A DNA stretch of 52,335 nucleotides from Beroe ovata (Eukaryota; Ctenophora; Nuda; Beroida; Beroidae): contig CAMPET010000052.1 in assembly GCA_946803715.1 (NCBI GenBank), positions 118,337 to 170,671 of the forward strand, written 5' to 3'. Positions 49,969-52,335 of the stretch are shown here, piece after piece; position 1 is the stretch's first letter, and the number at the start of each line of letters is the position of its first letter. A program made the position numbers and the translations under genes. A model generated the notes under the pieces. It was not told the origin of the DNA, did no database searches, and saw only the letters and a list, made by a program, of their open reading frames with translations.

Positions 49969-50817
49969 ATGGGAGAAACTAAAATAGTATATCACATTGG
50001 AGCAGAAGATACCCCTTACCTTGTCTGCCTACCAATTGCTCCTGAAGGTATTAACATTCTTGGATGGAATTCATATTCATGTGTGAAAGCTTTGAAACCT
50101 AAAAATTATTATTGCCTCTTTCTACAGGGAACTCTTTTGTCTTAATATCTATCTATTCCAGAAATAACGCTAGGGGACTTTACTAAAGAAATAAATAAGT
50201 GTACTGGGTACAGATATTACTTCAAAACATTGGATGAAGATTTGATAGTGAAAAAAGAGATAAAAGATCCTTCTGGAATTCTTCCCTGTTATCATGGGAG
50301 AGTTGTTGCTTGGATAAGTCCTGATCTGACCTCTAATGGAAAAGGTAGGTATAGGGTTTAAATTATACCTACTATACTATAGTGTTTAAATTATACTACT
50401 ATAGTGTTTAAATTATACTACTCTCTTTTATAGAATTGGAGAGGAAATAAATAATATTAATATTTATTGTTGTATTGTGCTGTAAAAAAATGATTCAATT
50501 CAATTCAAACTTCTCAGAGCAAGCACTGAATTGTGACTTATGTATACACTTTCAGGATTAATGAATGGCTCATCAGAAACAACCACAAGATCTCCACATC
50601 AGTGAGTACTGAGTTGAATTGTGCTAAATGCTTGCAGGTGAAGTTGGGTGTATTTTAGGAGTGAAAACATACCATTTTTCAATTCCAGATCAAATGCGTG
50701 TAATGACGACTCAGATGCAAGTTCCGTGTTCAGTGACACAAGTTCTGTCATGTCCAGTGAAATAGAGTCAACTTCTGAATCTGTGCAGTCTGTTGACAGT
50801 GATGAGGAAAGATCCAG
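49969..50817 (+). CDS. DVL: Dishevelled, 5' part (DIX domain and linker)
   Basis: Dishevelled relays Wnt signals from Frizzled; its DIX domain polymerises and binds Axin. Exons 49969-50047, 50162-50344, 50556-50601 and 50689-50817 join in phase. The protein starts 'MGETKIVYHIGAEDTPYL', then 'EITLGDFTKEINKC', 'YRYYFKTLDEDLIVKKEI' and 'LPCYHGRVVAWI', which is a full DIX domain with the Dishevelled-specific start (Axin DIX lacks this N-terminal context). The linker after it includes 'SSEIESTSESVQSVDSDEE', the conserved acidic Ser-rich stretch before the PDZ domain. The last donor is at 50818 and no further exon is seen to 52335, so PDZ and DEP lie beyond the window. The start is chosen because the family begins with MAETK/MGETK. 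Confidence 0.93.
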
Positions 50818-52296
50818 GTATGAAAATGAGTTGAGCTCCATGACATATGATCTTGGCTTATCCTTCTTGTTTTAGAAAATGATAATAACCAAATTGGTGG
50901 ATCTTCAACATTTATTTTGCCAACTCCATACCATTGGCCAACGGAGTGATCCTTCTCCAGAATCCAAGGAAATAACTGACTTCCATAGTTATATCCTACA
51001 GTCGTGCGACGAGTGTGTGCATAATATCATATCTACTGTCGTTCTGATGTTGCAGCTGGTGCTTAGTACATTTGACCTACCAGATGTTTCTCTAGCACTG
51101 AACACTTTGTCGAGTACATAAACTACACTTGCATTTTCTTTGTGTTTGTTTAGCCCTCAGAGTGTGTGTAATGAATTCTGATGGTTTCAAAATGTTGAAG
51201 ACTTGCTACACATAGGAAATTAGTCCAATACCCACTGTACACTGTACAGTGCACCTATGATCAGAGCTCTAGAATGTGAAGAATCGATTATCACAGATCT
51301 CACCCCAATGAAAGGTCCCTGAATGAAGACACAGCCCCATTTCGAACAAAACTAATTACCAATGAGTGGGTCAAAATTGTGATGGAAGCCAAGTCTAGCA
51401 TCCTAATGTCTTGCAATACTTAGCCAGCATGATCCCCAGAATGCACCTCAAAATCATTATGCGCGTTATCGGTAACTCTAATCGAATTATCACCCCTGAA
51501 ATTACTGATATGCGTTGCTCGAGTTAGTTTTTCCCAGTTTATGCTGTTTTGCTCCGCGTTTGGTTGTACTATAAGATTCAACAGTAAGATTTGTATGAAT
51601 TAATGTCATTCTGCTCTTAGTTTTATTAATTTCTGATATTCATGTTATTCAGACCATTCATCAAACGTGTGCGTTTAAAATTCCTGCTAAAATTATTGAC
51701 TGCACTCACGGAAACTCCCACACGATTGTGTAGTATGTGTCAAAATCGTTAATTATTTGTGCTCGGCTTTGGAAATTACAGCGTCTGACATTGTCCGTTT
51801 AGCTGAACTTGACGACCAAGGTTTGGTTTGTTGTCGATTTTTCTCTTTGTCGAGTGTCGGCATTACTTACTTCATGTTTTTGAATCTGTATCATGATTCA
51901 TGAGATGTTATTATGGTTGGAAACACTCATGTTGAAAATCATTTCCTACGTGGTATCATCTATTGCTCTATGATAACAGCCGGCAATTAATTAATATATC
52001 GTGTACTGTGAACTAACTCCCATCTCTCTTCCACTTATATCCACAAACCACCAAACCCACAATGAATATTATTGCACGCATAATATGAATCATACTGCAA
52101 CATTTTTCCGACACTCATCGTAATATATTATTACGGAATATGAATTATCATAATTTGGGTGGGTGGGAGTTACGGCTGGGAGAGCCATGGTACAGCGTTG
52201 CTTCTCACTCTTCCCTGTGTTTTTATTTCCATAGGAACGCTTAATTTAAGTGGTTCATTTCATCAGTATCCTTCCGATCTTTACGCTCTGTACAAT

Positions 52297-52335
<39 letters not shown>
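50818..52335. other. Dishevelled intron (open at window end)
   Basis: At least 1.5 kb, longer than nearly all other introns here, ending in a TG microsatellite (about 52299-52335). ORF 50879-51121 has no PDZ/DEP similarity and no fitting splice sites, so I regard it as chance. Confidence 0.6.

Noticed and set aside
50879-51121. 80-codon ORF in the Dishevelled intron as a further Dishevelled exon
   Set aside because: No PDZ or DEP similarity and no acceptor in the phase required after the donor at 50818.

Overview
This is a compact animal (metazoan) genome segment with spliced genes. I rebuilt gene structures by following GT-AG introns and codon phase through conserved protein families. It holds a 5'-truncated calpain-5 type gene, GMP reductase, an alpha-arrestin, an adhesion GPCR, a signal-peptide-peptidase-like (SPPL) protein, a C-type-lectin/Ig transmembrane receptor, a Shisa/WBP1-like PPxY membrane adaptor and the 5' part of Dishevelled. 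Dishevelled and an adhesion GPCR place it in Metazoa. Most introns are about 35-350 bp and intergenic gaps are 0.4-6 kb, which suits a compact, possibly early-branching animal genome such as a sponge. That narrower placement is inference only.

Layout: 79-3213 (+) calpain, convergent with 3766-6392 (-) GMPR. GMPR is head-to-head with 8467-10064 (+) alpha-arrestin, which converges on 10483-17847 (-), a 27-exon adhesion GPCR. Two more minus-strand genes follow: an 11-exon SPPL pseudoprotease (20104-22802) and a 28-exon lectin/Ig receptor (26053-38936). The first extracellular half of the receptor gene is present twice, as a 4,213-bp direct repeat that looks like an assembly artefact. From about 38.9 to 44.7 kb the sequence is rich in microsatellites and gaps. 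Then come a LINE-type reverse-transcriptase tail remnant, the Shisa/WBP1-like gene (44730-47624, +), a GC-rich fold-back repeat cluster (about 48.0-48.8 kb), a small hypothetical minus ORF (49115-49459), and Dishevelled (+) from 49969, which leaves the window before its PDZ domain.

Most notable: (1) the SPPL-like protein has lost both catalytic aspartates and the PAL motif; (2) the adhesion GPCR combines an N-terminal PAN/apple-like domain, Ig domains and a GPS with only one of its two usual disulfides, and carries one apparent extra base in the GPS exon; (3) the Shisa/WBP1-like gene has two phase-compatible transmembrane exons that look mutually exclusive; (4) several near-perfect inverted repeats and a dispersed repeat shared by the two ends of the window.

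Functionally this is a neighbourhood of unrelated housekeeping genes (GMPR), signalling genes (Dishevelled, calpain, arrestin) and membrane receptors. I see no evidence of a co-regulated operon-like system. Single Ns at 5537, 21666, 34459, 38673, 40235, 43565 and 44447, plus a 507-base gap, mark assembly joins and weaken claims next to them.
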